Assembly (NCBI GenBank): GCA_023053685.1
Contig: JALIGW010000063.1
Span: forward strand, 186,001-250,000
Length of the DNA: 64,000 nucleotides
Direction of reading: 5' to 3'
Source: Diadophis punctatus similis
Lineage: Eukaryota > Chordata > Lepidosauria > Squamata > Dipsadidae
A program made the translations under genes and the position numbers. The stretch's first letter is position 1; every line of letters starts with the position of its first letter. Below the pieces are notes generated by a model, which searched no databases, was not told the DNA's origin, and worked only from the letters and a program-made list of their open reading frames with translations. Positions 1-10,600 of the stretch are shown in pieces.

Positions 1-221
1 AAGGTCGATTTTTGCAATCTGATATGCCCCAAGAAAAAGGAAGAACTAAATTAGGCATCCGCCTGCAATTGTATTCCTGCAATCATTTGGAAGTAGTTAG
101 AAATTTCATATTTTCTATCTGAAGCCCAGAGAATACTTGGCTAATGTCCCTGTCTACCTCCATGTTACATAGATGGTGAGTGTAACATCTTTCCTTTGGC
201 ATTTTTTCTTTTTCTTCTCAG

Positions 222-348
222 TCTCTGCCTCAGTCCAAATGTGTGGAAAAATGTCAGCCTGGATTTGTCAAGAGGGCTCGAGAAGGAGAGCCAGTTTGCT
301 GCTATGACTGCATTCCTTGTCCAGAGGAGACCATCTCCACTCAGGAAG
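222..348 (+). CDS. V2R-1 exon 5 (cysteine-rich linker)
   Basis: This 127-bp exon lies between an acceptor (ttcttctcag) and a donor (gtgggtga). It encodes the NCD3G-type linker with the family pattern C-x3-C, a CCYDC block, C-x2-C and ISTQE before a phase-1 intron. The length is identical to exon 5 of V2R-2 and V2R-3. The encoded peptide differs from that of V2R-3 at only a few residues, and the intron just upstream is also alignable with V2R-3. Confidence 0.9.
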
Positions 349-2386
349 GTGGGTGACACTACAGGGAAACCTTCTGAATTCATCCAGAGCACTTTGATCA
401 ATATACATCTTAAAGAGACATATACGTTTGATGGTTTTGTTTTTAATTTTCATGGTGTCCAATTTCTTCCCTAATGGGAGGGAAAAGAAAAATATTTTGA
501 AAGATGAGGTAGGAAGAAGGATTTTATGGATTGGGTAGGAAATCTTTTTTTAGCTTGCCAGTTTGGATGTGTCCCTCCATATTTATCTTTCTTAGAAATA
601 TATGAATTTTTTTTGTAACTTGAGATATGATTTTATCTTTGCTCGTCTAAATCAATTTTACATTACAGTCCAAAAGATACATCAATCATACTGTCAGGGT
701 TCCAAATAGCATTCAAGCTTAAATCAGAGTCCAAGGCAAAGTATTCCTCAAAGATCCAATTTATTGATGAAGCCATGTTGGCACCTCTGTGGGAAACCCG
801 AATCTGACGCTCCCAAAGTTTCCCACCCAGTTGAAAGTTCGCACCCTTGTCCCATACCCCCAAATGGGTCACGTTGCCCACTCATCTTCTGCCAGCGTGG
901 CTGTTCCTCCTCCACCTTCTGGACAGGTGTTGGACAAAGGACAACCTTGAGAATCTAGTAACAATGTGTTATGACTACATCTACTCCCTCATGCAATCCC
1001 AGGTTCCCATAGTCAGCCGGCCTTCTAAGAATATATGTGGTGAGCCGATGTTTTCCCCAAACTGCTGCATCGGCTCTACACATACATTTAATCAATTACT
1101 CTTTATTAAGATCATTAATCCTTATAAGATGAAATATCAAACTGGGAGGAACAATGGAGGCAGAGAAGTTTTTGTTCAAGGAACAAACGAAAACCAAACA
1201 GAGGACAAATCATAAAAACATCAAGTGGATATTTCCTTCCCACCTTTTCTTATCTTTCCAATTTGTGTTGTTGTTAAATATTGAGATAAAAACTGTTATA
1301 ACACCAACAAAAAAAGGAATATCGTTGTGGTTCTGAAAGGGGAAAAAATACTGACATACACTGCTGGGATTAAAAGGAACAGAAAGGAGGGGGGGAAGAA
1401 GAACTAATAATAAAAGACCAATCTACAAATAGATACCAATGTTGAATTCATTCTCTCATTAAAACTGTTGCCAAATCTAGAAAGGATGGAAATATATTGC
1501 TTCATCTTCTCATTTTTATTGGGTAAAAAGACTTGGCAGATAACAAACTCAGTTCTTCTTCCGGAATTCCATCATGAATGAATCTTCTTTAAGACCTCTT
1601 TCTTTTCAAATTTATATGGTTGTCTATTTCACACAAAATGACTTTGGAGGCACACAATTAAATCACAAACTTAAAATTTAAACAATGAAAACTAAATGCT
1701 GAGAAAGCAAGAGAGGAGTACATCATGATGCTATCTACCATGCAACCAGCACACAGTGCTCTGTTGACAGGGGATCCCCAGGACTGTTGGAAAATATCAT
1801 ATTTTAAGGGGTTTCTAGAGGGCCTCATAGTCTGGAGATACTCTCAATTTCAGGATAGTTAATGATTTTTAACTGGAAGGGTCTGTACAATCTCCCCTGA
1901 AGTAAGCAGTGTTGCAACCCTTCACAAGAGGCCCTCCATGGATCCACCCATGTTAGACAACTTTTATCCTGTGTCCAATCTTTTTAGAGCAGTTTATTGA
2001 GAGCATGGTTGGTGGGTCAATCATCAATAACTTAGTTTAGAAATTCTTGGGGAAAACACATGTCCATCATTTCACAAAAGTTAAAAAATTAAATAATATA
2101 ATAAACAAATAAAAACAAAGAACTCATGATAAGATCAGTGAGAGATAAGAATCTGGTGGATTACCTCAGAGGTTTGGAGTTTGTGGCACCAGATATTTCT
2201 TCTTTTAATTTAATTGTGTTGTTGTTCTTGTTTTTTTTTTAATAGTTGTATATATTGGTGAATTTTTTGCTGGAATATATGTATATACAATTTAATGAGG
2301 CTTTCCTGTCTCTCAGTATCAAATAACTTCTAAAGGTTTTCTTGAAATTTGAAAGACTATGAAGGAAATGTTACTTTTTTCCTCAG
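349..2386 (+). other. V2R-1 intron 5
   Basis: A phase-1 intron of about 2 kb. It contains an LTR-like block near 694-960. From about 960 to 2386 it is AT-rich sequence in which I see no gene or clear repeat family. Confidence 0.7.
694..960 (-). mobile_element. Possible solo LTR remnant
   Basis: Read on the minus strand, this block ends with ggaaccctgaca and carries an AATAAA-like signal (tcaataaattgg) about 75 bases before the end. The same terminal string, ggaaccctgaca, closes another LTR-like block near 25492 on the plus strand. The far boundary near 960 is uncertain, and I found no convincing target-site duplication. Confidence 0.35.
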
Positions 2387-3285
2387 ATACTGAAAAATGC
2401 TCCAAATGCCCAGATGACCAATATCCAACCAAGAACAGAGTCCGGTGTATCCCAAAAAGAATAACCTTCCTGTCATATGAAGAACATCTGGGCATAATCC
2501 TTGTGTTCTTTCCTCTACTCTTGTTCCTAACCACAAGCCTTGTTTTAATCATATTCCTTCAAAACCTTGAAACTCCCATTGTCAAAGCCAACAACCGGGA
2601 CCTCTCCTTCCTCCTCCTGAGCTCCCTCCTGCTTTGTTTTTTGTCCTCCTTTCTCTTCATTGGCAAGCCAAGGACAGCAACCTGTCTTCTCCGACAAATT
2701 GTTTTCAGCATTGTCTTCTCAGTAGCTGTGTCTTCTGTGTTGGCCAAAACCATCATGGTGGTGCTGGCTTTCTTGGCCTCAAAACCAGGAAACAGGATGA
2801 GAAGATGGTTAGGAAAGAGCTTGGCCAACTCCATCATCCTTTCTTGTTCTGTTGTGCAAATTATCATCTGTGCCATGTGGCTTGGAGTTTCTCCCCCATT
2901 CCCTGACTCTGACATACACTCCCAACCTGGAGAAATCATCCTTCAATGCAATGAAGGCTCTGTTAACATGTTTTATGTTGTCCTCGACTACATGGGTTTC
3001 TTGGCTGCCGTTTGCTTCATGATGGCTTTCTTGGCCAGGAACCTTCCTGGGGCCTTTCAATGAAGCCAAGCCTTCAGCATGTTGGTCTTCTGCAGCGTCT
3101 GGGTCTCTTTCCTGCCCAGCTACCTGAGCACCAAAGGAATGTCCATGGTGGCCGTGCAGGTCTTCTCCATCTTGGCCTCCAGTGCTGGACTGCTAGGCTG
3201 CATCTTCTTCCCCAAGTGCTACGTTATTATCCTGAGACCAGATCTAAACACCAAGGAACATCTAATGATAAAAGTAGGGAACTGA
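2387..3285 (+). pseudogene. V2R-1 exon 6 (7TM domain) with in-frame stop
   Basis: The acceptor is ttcctcag ending at 2386. The exon opens with the [11 protein letters not shown] linker end, followed by class C GPCR helices. Family landmarks are [10 protein letters not shown] after TM1, CLLRQ at TM3, LAKT and FLASKPGN in the second loop, and NEGS before TM5. The stop at 3061-3063 falls right after the GAF motif that ends TM5. Beyond it, [12 protein letters not shown] (TM6) and FPKCY (end of TM7) are intact, and the natural end is a TGA at 3283-3285. Confidence 0.9.
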
Positions 3286-3371
3286 TAATGAAATTGTTTC
3301 TTAGACTTGTGACAGTTAATTATTGATTGCAATTTGTTGTTGGTTTATATATTTCATTTGCCTCTGTTTGA

Positions 3372-3544
3372 CATAGAACATAAAACAATAGAGTTGGAAG
3401 GGACCTTAGAGATCTTCTAGTCCAACCTCCCACTCGAGAAGGAAACCCTATACCATTTGAGACAAATGATTGTCCAGGAAAGTTTTTAAAACATCTAGTT
3501 CTGGAGCACCCACAACTTCTGAAGGCAAGCTATTCTGTTGGTTT
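3372..3544 (-). mobile_element. CR1-type LINE 3' end
   Basis: The sequence cagagttggaaggg-like text at 3390-3425 is the reverse complement of the CR1 tail seen at 8930-9000 (ttggactagaag...). The rest aligns with the C-terminal codons of that element. The block is interrupted at 3545 by the start of a Ty3/gypsy LTR. Confidence 0.7.
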
Positions 3545-4085
3545 TGTGAGGTCCTCCATCATTGTCTTGGCACCTCGCAAGCATCCTGCCATCAAAGGAT
3601 CGGGGGATGGAGGGGGCAGTTGGGTAATCAACCTACATGCGTCTATTGTGGGAATTTGGGAGGGGGGAATGACAGTTGAAGGAGTCCAAAGAAGTTTGGA
3701 ACCAGTTCGTGCCAGGCAACTATGAGGTTGCTCACCCCGAGTATGGAATTTCACCAGCAGAAACAACTCAGCATTTCCCAAAACATCTCAGTGATGTCAG
3801 ATTGGCTAAAGACAGATTAGACATGGGGGAAGGATGGGGAACTGAGGGTTTGTTTTTTGTATTGCTACATGGGAACTTCAGATTCCTCCTGACTTTGCTG
3901 TAGCCAGCATTCTTTAATAAAAGTTCTTTTCATTGCAGACAAATGGAGTTGAGAGTTTTACTTTCCTAAGGGATCAGACAGGGCCTGGTCCGACATTAGG
4001 TGGTATCTGATATTGTGGTCAACCCGGAGAGGGCATCATCTCTACCGTGGGGACCATGCACATGGTATCGGTCACAGGAACAATC

Positions 4086-4369
4086 TAGGGGTGGGTTCTA
4101 ACTTACCTTGCTGCCGGTTCACATCCTCCCATGCCGCGTGGCCCAAAATTATTATTTAAAAAAAAACTGACAACAAGATGGCGACACATGCACGGTGCCA
4201 GAAATTCACCTTCTGCGCACGTGCAGAAGAAAAAAAATCCATAAAAAAAATTCTAAAAAGAGATGGTGGTGTCCATGGACCGGCACCGACAGAACCGGTT
4301 CTGTGATATCACCAGCAGTTTGCTACCGGTTCTACGGAACCAGTGCAAAGCAGGACGAACCCACCTCTG
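4086..4369. mobile_element. Non-autonomous hAT element (GGGTGGGTTC family)
   Basis: 284 bp with terminal inverted repeats taggggtgggttc and gaacccacctctg. It is flanked by an 8-bp duplication, gaacaatc on the left and gagcaatc on the right (7 of 8 match). The 8-bp duplication and YARNG-type end are hAT hallmarks. A sister copy lies at 25037-25352. Confidence 0.85.
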
Positions 4370-4789
4370 GAGCAATCATGAAGTGATTGAATGCTGGGGG
4401 GAGGCTTTGAAGAGGTGTCCTGCAGGACTGGATCTTTCTGAATGGACAGGAGAGGCGGAAAGCTGTGGCAATCTGCTGAGATCCAGGTGGTCTCTGGTCA
4501 TTGGGGAAAAGGAGGAATGGGAGGGGAAGCCCATGGTGATGACTTTCACTCATGGAAGCTGCAGCTGTTGCTGGTAGGAACAATGAGTGGAGCTGGAGGA
4601 GGAAGAAGAAGAGGGTGAAGAATTTCACCAAGCTGACTGGATGATGGAGCAAGCCATCAAGTTCATGCGGAGGGCTTTCAAGAACCTCAAGGTGTGTAAA
4701 CACCAGGCCTGGGCCATGAAACCTGATGACCAGCCACCTCCAGCCTGAGCAACAACATCCACCACCACAGCCAGCACTTCAGCCAGCCT

Positions 4790-5234
4790 GATGGCAGCAG
4801 TGGCCACTGCTGGTCCAGCACCAGGAGCTGCCGCCTGTATCACCCTCTCTGCAGGGATAGCCCAGGGGAGTAGGGCGACCCACAAGACACCGCAGCTGGG
4901 TGTTAAGTTTAATAGGGATCCCCAGCAACTGGGGTTCTTCCTGCCCCAGGTTTGGACCTGCATGCAGGAATATGATCTGGAGATAACCACTGAAGGTGCC
5001 AAGGTGAGACGTGTCACCATGGCCCTAGAAGGGGCTGCAGTGCAGTGGATGATCACCCTCCACAATCATGACACTCTGGAGCTGAGAAATTTCAACTGCT
5101 TCCTGGCAGCACTCCATAAATGTTTGGAGGACTCCCTGGCGGATTGCAAATCTAGAGATCACATCAAAGCCAGGGTCGGAGGGGAGTGGCTAAGTACACA
5201 CAAGGACTTTGTGACTAGTTTGCAGGCTCACTGA
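4790..5234 (+). pseudogene. Ty3/gypsy gag fragment
   Basis: The frame contains FNRDPQQLGFFLPQVWT, MQEYDLEI, AKVRRVTMALEGAAVQWM, LRNFNCFLAALHKCLED and LADCKSRDHI. These are the core pieces of the vertebrate Sushi/Mart-like Ty3/gypsy capsid (retrotransposon gag domain). In a working element this would form the capsid shell. The sequence upstream (about 4576-4790) reads as gag only with frame changes, and the reading frame ends shortly after the capsid core. There is no zinc knuckle and no protease. It is dead coding sequence and not a domesticated gene, because no start, exon structure or long frame is preserved. Confidence 0.65.
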
Positions 5235-5739
5235 CTGGCCACAAGGTATCCTCATTGGCTGTTTCAAAGATAGGCTGAACGGTGAGATCTACAACACCTA
5301 CGTCTCCAGGGGGGGCCCTCCCATACTCTCCATGGCTGGTATATTTTGGTGGAGGAGGTGGAAATCGACCTAACCCAAAACATGTACCAACTGGGGCCAA
5401 AATACTCACTCTCTCTCGAACCATATTTTTCCTTGTTTCCCCCCCCCTCTTTTCTTTCTTCCCTGCAGGACTAAGGTCCCTGTCAGAGGGGCGGGGGGTG
5501 CATGTCTCAGGTCTTCCATCATCAGCTTGGTGTCTCGTTGCAATGCTGTCCTCAAAAGATTGGGGGAGGGAGGGGGATAGATGGGCAATAAACCTGTATG
5601 CTTCTATGGTGGGAATTTGAAAGTGGGGAATGATGATCGAAGGAGTGCAAAGCAGTTTGGAACCAGTTCGTGCCATGAATCAATCAATCAATCACTAAAG
5701 ATGCATCAAAATCAATAACAGCAATAGCTCTAATATTGA

Positions 5740-5890
5740 GATAGTTGGGGCCATCTGGATCTCCAGGGAGGCTCTTCCATAAGGCAGGGGATGTCCGAGA
5801 GAAGGGATGCTTTCTGTGTCGAACTGGATGAAATGATTTCATTGAGGGGATGCCAAGAATCTCCCAGTGCTAAGCCTGCCAAAGGCCATA
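5740..5890 (-). mobile_element. L2-type LINE C-terminal fragment (degenerate)
   Basis: The text ccagggaggctcttccataa and gagagaaggg resembles the reverse complement of the L2 C-terminal LWNQLP region seen in the larger L2 copies here. It is short and decayed, so the assignment is tentative. Confidence 0.4.
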
Positions 5891-5893
5891 CTG

Positions 5894-6347
5894 CAGTGAT
5901 GGCGAACCTTTTTTTCCTCTGGTGCCAAAAGCATGCGCACAGGCGCTATTGAGCATGTGCGAGTGCCCATACCCATAATTCAATGCCCCCATCCCCCTGT
6001 GCATGTGCGTGCGATCCCCCATGCTGCCCCACCCACCCGTGCATGCGCGAACAATGCCCCCGCTCCCCCATTTCCTGACTTTGGGTGGGCCCAGTAGGCA
6101 CATTTTTTGCCCTCCCGAGGCTCCACAGGTTTTCTTGGAACCTGGGGAGGGCGAAAATGGCTTCCCCCGCCCCCCCAAGGCCCTCCGGAGGCCAAAAACA
6201 CCCTCCCAGAGCCTCCGCGCAAACCAAAAATCAGCTGGCTGGCACACACATGCACACTGGAGCTCAGCTAGGGCAATGGCTTGCGTGCCGGCAGATATGG
6301 CTCTGCGTGCCACCTGTGGCATGCGTGCCATAGGTTCGCCATCACTG
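5894..6347. mobile_element. Non-autonomous hAT element (GATGGCGAACC family)
   Basis: 454 bp bounded by cagtgatggcgaacct and aggttcgccatcactg. It has a perfect 8-bp target-site duplication, ccatactg, on both sides (5886-5893 and 6348-6355). The interior is GC-rich with no transposase frame. It is the same family as 30537-31089. Confidence 0.93.
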
Positions 6348-7477
6348 CCATACTGCATGCAAAAAAAGTTATTGACTTCAGGCACTCCATTTCCCGATGG
6401 ATACTTCACACACATTTAACCAAGGACTATAGAGTATCAAACAAATTAGACAAGTTTTATAGATGGTGGATTTTGTTAGGTTTACTTGCCTAGATCAGTT
6501 GAACAGGTTTCATACGTCTTATATCTACAAATGTTATGCTATCCTAATTTTGCGTATTTATTGATCTGTCTCTAAACATGAAGATACTTTGCTGTATTTT
6601 CTCTCTCTCTTTACACACTGGTCCCCGACCACCATCGTCTTCTGGTTTATTCTGTGATTTAGTTCCACCTTTACAAACAAATAATGGCTTTTCTCCAGTG
6701 GGGGGAAAAATCTACTTTTTTAAAAATTGAAATGTCCTAACAGTAGAACCCAAAGTCAAATTTTTGATGACTATAATGAATAAAAGTGATTTTCAGGGAT
6801 TTTGTTCTGCTTTGGGACATTGTAAGAGAGAAGACGTAGTCATATGAACAGGAGCAGCCACCCATCTCTTAACAAAGGCAAACCAGAATCATCTGTATCC
6901 ATATTGAAGAGTGACATTTCAGACTCATGCCAAAATTCTCTCTAGAAACTAGAATGTATCAAGAGATTTTCTAAAGGATATTTGGAAGAAAGTTCTCCTG
7001 TCTCAATCCTGGGATCATTTTCAGAGTTTCACCCCACTTGTGACTCCTCCCATTGGGCCCCTGCTTGTTGACTCACTCAGAATTTAGAGAGATGATGTCT
7101 CTCCTTGTGGCCATTATCCAAATCATAGTGATTTATTTATTCTCCTGGTGATAACTCTCAAAAGACATTGTGGATTGCCTTCAGATATCACACAAACACA
7201 GCCATAACATGCTTCCACTTTGATATCATATCAACACCTTCTTGGCTAATCTCTTTGCACTGGAAGATCTTGGGGGCATAAATGGCCCTGGAGAAATAGA
7301 GAACCTTGAAGGCTTTTATGACAGGAAGGGGATACAGATCTGAAGGCTTGTATTGACTCTGTCAGGATTAGAAAACTTTTGGAGCTTCTGTCTTGGAAGA
7401 GGGCTTTGGTTTCTTCCACCTCTTCCTATCACTGTGTCTTCAAAGCAAGGCTGGAGACTCCATCAGGAACACAAGTC

Positions 7478-7680
7478 ATGTTGCTGCTTCTGCTGCTTCT
7501 GCTGCCCCAAGAAGTTCTGGCTACTCTCATAGCCAAATGTCTCCTGACTCTGAAGAGGGGTGAGGTGCACCCAGAGAACTATTACAAGCCAGGAGAGTTT
7601 CTCATTGGTGGCATTGTCTCTGCAACGAGGATGCGATTTCTACCATTAAGCTTCAATAAATCTCCATTGACCCATTATCT
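7478..7680 (+). CDS. V2R-2 exon 1 (signal peptide and start of ligand domain)
   Basis: 203 bp ending in phase 2 (CT) at donor gtacgt. It encodes a run of leucines then PQEVLA, then [16 protein letters not shown] and [12 protein letters not shown]. This matches the conserved start of the mature V2R N-terminal domain (C-x-L...YYxPGxxLIGGIxS). Confidence 0.88.
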
Positions 7681-10600
7681 GTACGTCAACTTTCGTGCAC
7701 CAACTTAGAGTTTCTCCATTCCACCCTAAGTTCTAAAGTTTTAGTCGCCTCTCTTACAATGAATGATCTCTTTGTTCCCAGATAACAAAAATGTATAAAG
7801 TTTTAAAGATTTGAAACACAGGATGAACAGGTTCAATTTGTATGACGGAATTCACTATTAAATTTAGATATAAAAGAAAGATGCAGAGAATTTGGGTAAT
7901 TGGTATTCAGTTTACACTCTGTCATGGGTTAAGATAATTTTTTTGAAATAAAATTATGTATTCTTGGTATAGGACATCCGATAAATTATCAAAGATGTGT
8001 AAACATATTTCAACCAATGCAGGAATTGTGAAAAGCATTGGGAAACATTTTATCATTCAGAGTGGACTTGTGAGAAAGCTCAGAAATTTTAGATACAAAT
8101 TGACACAACAATGCAAAGAACTTGAAAGGCAAAAAATTGTGAAATAACCAGAATTCTTTTTTACTGGGATTACTGAGGATAGAATTAGATAACATTCATA
8201 GTGTTTATAAATGGTAACTGTGGCAAGATTATTGTATGCTCAATGATGGAAATATGGAATTCCCACAGTGGAATTCTGTGTGGAATTCTCACATTTTGAA
8301 GAACAAAATGCACAAGTACAGTATATGTGGTACCTTGCTCAATAATAATAACTGAGAGGGATCTTGTAGTGGACAACCATTTGAATATGAGCCAGCAGTG
8401 TGCAGCAGCTGCCAAACAAGCCAACACAGTTCTAGGCTGCATAAACAGAGGGATAGAATCAACATCACGTGAAGTGTTAATACCACTTTATAATGCCTTG
8501 GTAAGGACACACTTGGAATATGCATTCAATTTTGGTCGCCACGATGTAAAAAGGATGTTGAGACTCTAGAAAGAGTGCAGAGAAGAGCAACAAAGATGAT
8601 TAGGGGACTGGAGGCTAAAACATATGAAGAATGGTTGCAGGAATTGGCTATGTCTAGTTTAATGAAAAGAAGGAATAGGGGTGACATGATGGCAGTGTTC
8701 CAATATCTCAGGGGTTGCCACAAAGAAGAGGGAGTCAAGCTATTCTCCAAAGCACCCGAGGGTGGAACAATGGGTGGAAACTAATCAAAGAGAGAAGCAA
8801 CTTAGAACTAAGGAGAAATTTCCTGACCGCTCGAACAGTTAATCAGTGGAACAACTTGCCTCCAGAAGTTATGAATGCTCCAACACTAGAGGTTTTTAAG
8901 AAGATGTTGGATAACCATTTGTATGAAGTGTTGTAGGGTTTCCTACCTAAGCATGGGGTTGGACTAGAAGACCTCCAAGGTCCCTTCCAACTCTGTTATT
9001 CTATTCTATTCTATTCTATTCTATTCTATTCTATTCTATTCTATTCTATTCTATTCTATTCTATTCTATTCTATTCTATTCAGTGGAGGACTAGATTGTG
9101 AAAAATGTAGAATTTGCAGAAATGAAAAATTATCTGTTGAAAAGAAGGTGGGAAATCAGGTTTTTTTCTTTTTCTTTTTTTTAATTTCTTGTACCTTTTC
9201 TGCTTTTCTCTATTTTTTGTTCCTTTTTTCTTTTGATTAATATTTCATTTTCTTAAACAAATCTTTATAAATTTAAATTTAAAAAAGAATTAGAGAAAGC
9301 TAACAATAACTAGACTAACTCAGAAATAACAATAATTCAGTATCCAAAAATAAAAGAAAAATGGAAAGTATCCCAGAGATCTATTCGATATGTGAGATTT
9401 TTTTGGGTGGGGGGATTTAAAAATGCCTCCAAACCTCTCAGCCTTAGGTGGGTTAAAACAATTTAACAATTGTTAAATTTAACAGTTAAAATGTTGCTTC
9501 CATTGATTATGTCCTGATACATTCATTCTTTCAGGAAACCACGAACAGAGCACTGGAAAATGCTATCCTTCCTTTTCGCAATCCAAGCCATCAACAAGGA
9601 CCCCAACATTTTGTTCAATGTCACCCTGGGATACAACATCTATGACAATTATTTCAGACCCAAAATGACCTCGGAGGCTTTGCTGGACCTGCTTTCGGAG
9701 GGGGAGGCCAATGTTCCCAACTACAGCTGTGGAAGGCAGAGAAACACCGTGGCTGTTCTGGAAGGGGCTGGTACTGACATCTCCATCCAGATTTCCACCA
9801 TGTTGAAAACCTACAAAATCCCACAGGTGTGTTTTTGTTGTGAACACCATTTTTAGACATGCAACTTATAACCAGATATCCTCTGTTGTAAATGAAGAGC
9901 AAAGTTTTGGGAATTGCATGAAGTAAGGATGGAGGTTCTATCAAATGGAAGAGAAGGATCATAGCAGACAATCCTCTCTCTGGTTCACTCATAATGCAGA
10001 CTGTGCATCTCTGCTGGCTCTTTGCAATAGCCAAATGCTTCATTGAAGAGCTGCGGTGGCTCAGTGGTTAGAATGCAGTACTGCAGGCTATTTCTGCTGA
10101 CTGCTGCTGACTGAAATTTGGCAGTTCTAATCTCACCAGGCTCAAGGTTGACTCAGCCTTCCATCCTTCCGAGGTGGGTAAAATGAGGGCCCAGATTGTT
10201 AGGGGCAATATGCTGACTCCGTAAAACCACTTAGAGAGGGCTCTAAAGCAGTGTTTCCCAACCTTGGCAACTTGAAGATATCTGGACTTCAACTCCCAGA
10301 ATTCCCCAGCCAGCATTCGCTGGCTGAGGAATTCTGGGAGTTGAAGTCCAGATATCTTCAAGTTGCCAAGGTTGGGAAACACTGCTCTAAAGCACCGTAA
10401 AGCGGTATATAAGTCTAAGTGCTTTTGCTATTGCTATTGAAGTGAGGCAATGTAAACAGAATGACCAGGAGTGGAACAATTCCTCCATTTGGGCCGGATA
10501 TTGTTTTTATGATATATCTCTCTCTCACTCAAAAAAAGTTAACTTTTTCTTTCCTTTTCAGATCAGTCACAGTTTTGATTCCCAGGTTGTGAGTGATGAG

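Larger units (their letters stand above)
222..3285 (+). pseudogene. V2R-1: vomeronasal type-2 receptor, 3' part (exons 5-6), broken
   Basis: Only the last two exons are in the window: exon 5 at 222-348 and exon 6 at 2387-3285. Exon 5 ends in phase 1 (GAA G) and exon 6 starts AT ACT, so the joined codon is GAT. The protein would be the cysteine-rich linker plus seven-helix domain of a class C pheromone receptor. The frame is open through TM5 and then stops at a TGA at 3061-3063 in the third intracellular loop. Compared with the two intact genes in this window, a T has been gained just before AAT GAA GCC AAG, and 7 bases have been lost just after it. The two changes sum to -6, so TM6-TM7 resume in the original frame, but the stop lies between them. 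Exon 4 and everything upstream lie outside the window. A sequencing error is less likely because two separate indels are needed. Confidence 0.9.
3545..5676 (+). mobile_element. Ty3/gypsy LTR retrotransposon relic
   Basis: A left LTR of about 451 bp (3545-3995) starts tgtgagg and ends tccgaca, with AATAAA at 3916. Internal DNA follows, and a partial right LTR (5503-5676) is preceded by a purine tract (agaggggcggggggtg) that fits a polypurine tract. The two LTR pieces share the long block around gtttggaaccagttcgtgcc. Between them is a damaged gag. Pol is missing. A hAT MITE (4086-4369) is inserted in the leader. The right LTR is cut short at gtgccatga, so most of the element has been lost. Confidence 0.75.

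Noticed and set aside
7379..7477. Upstream start for V2R-2 exon 1
   Set aside because: The longer frame begins with TTG and would put a polar stretch ahead of the signal peptide. ATG at 7478 gives a normal leader.
10049..10120. Functional tRNA gene
   Set aside because: The A- and B-box-like parts belong to a SINE with a (GCTATT)n tail. The cloverleaf cannot be completed.
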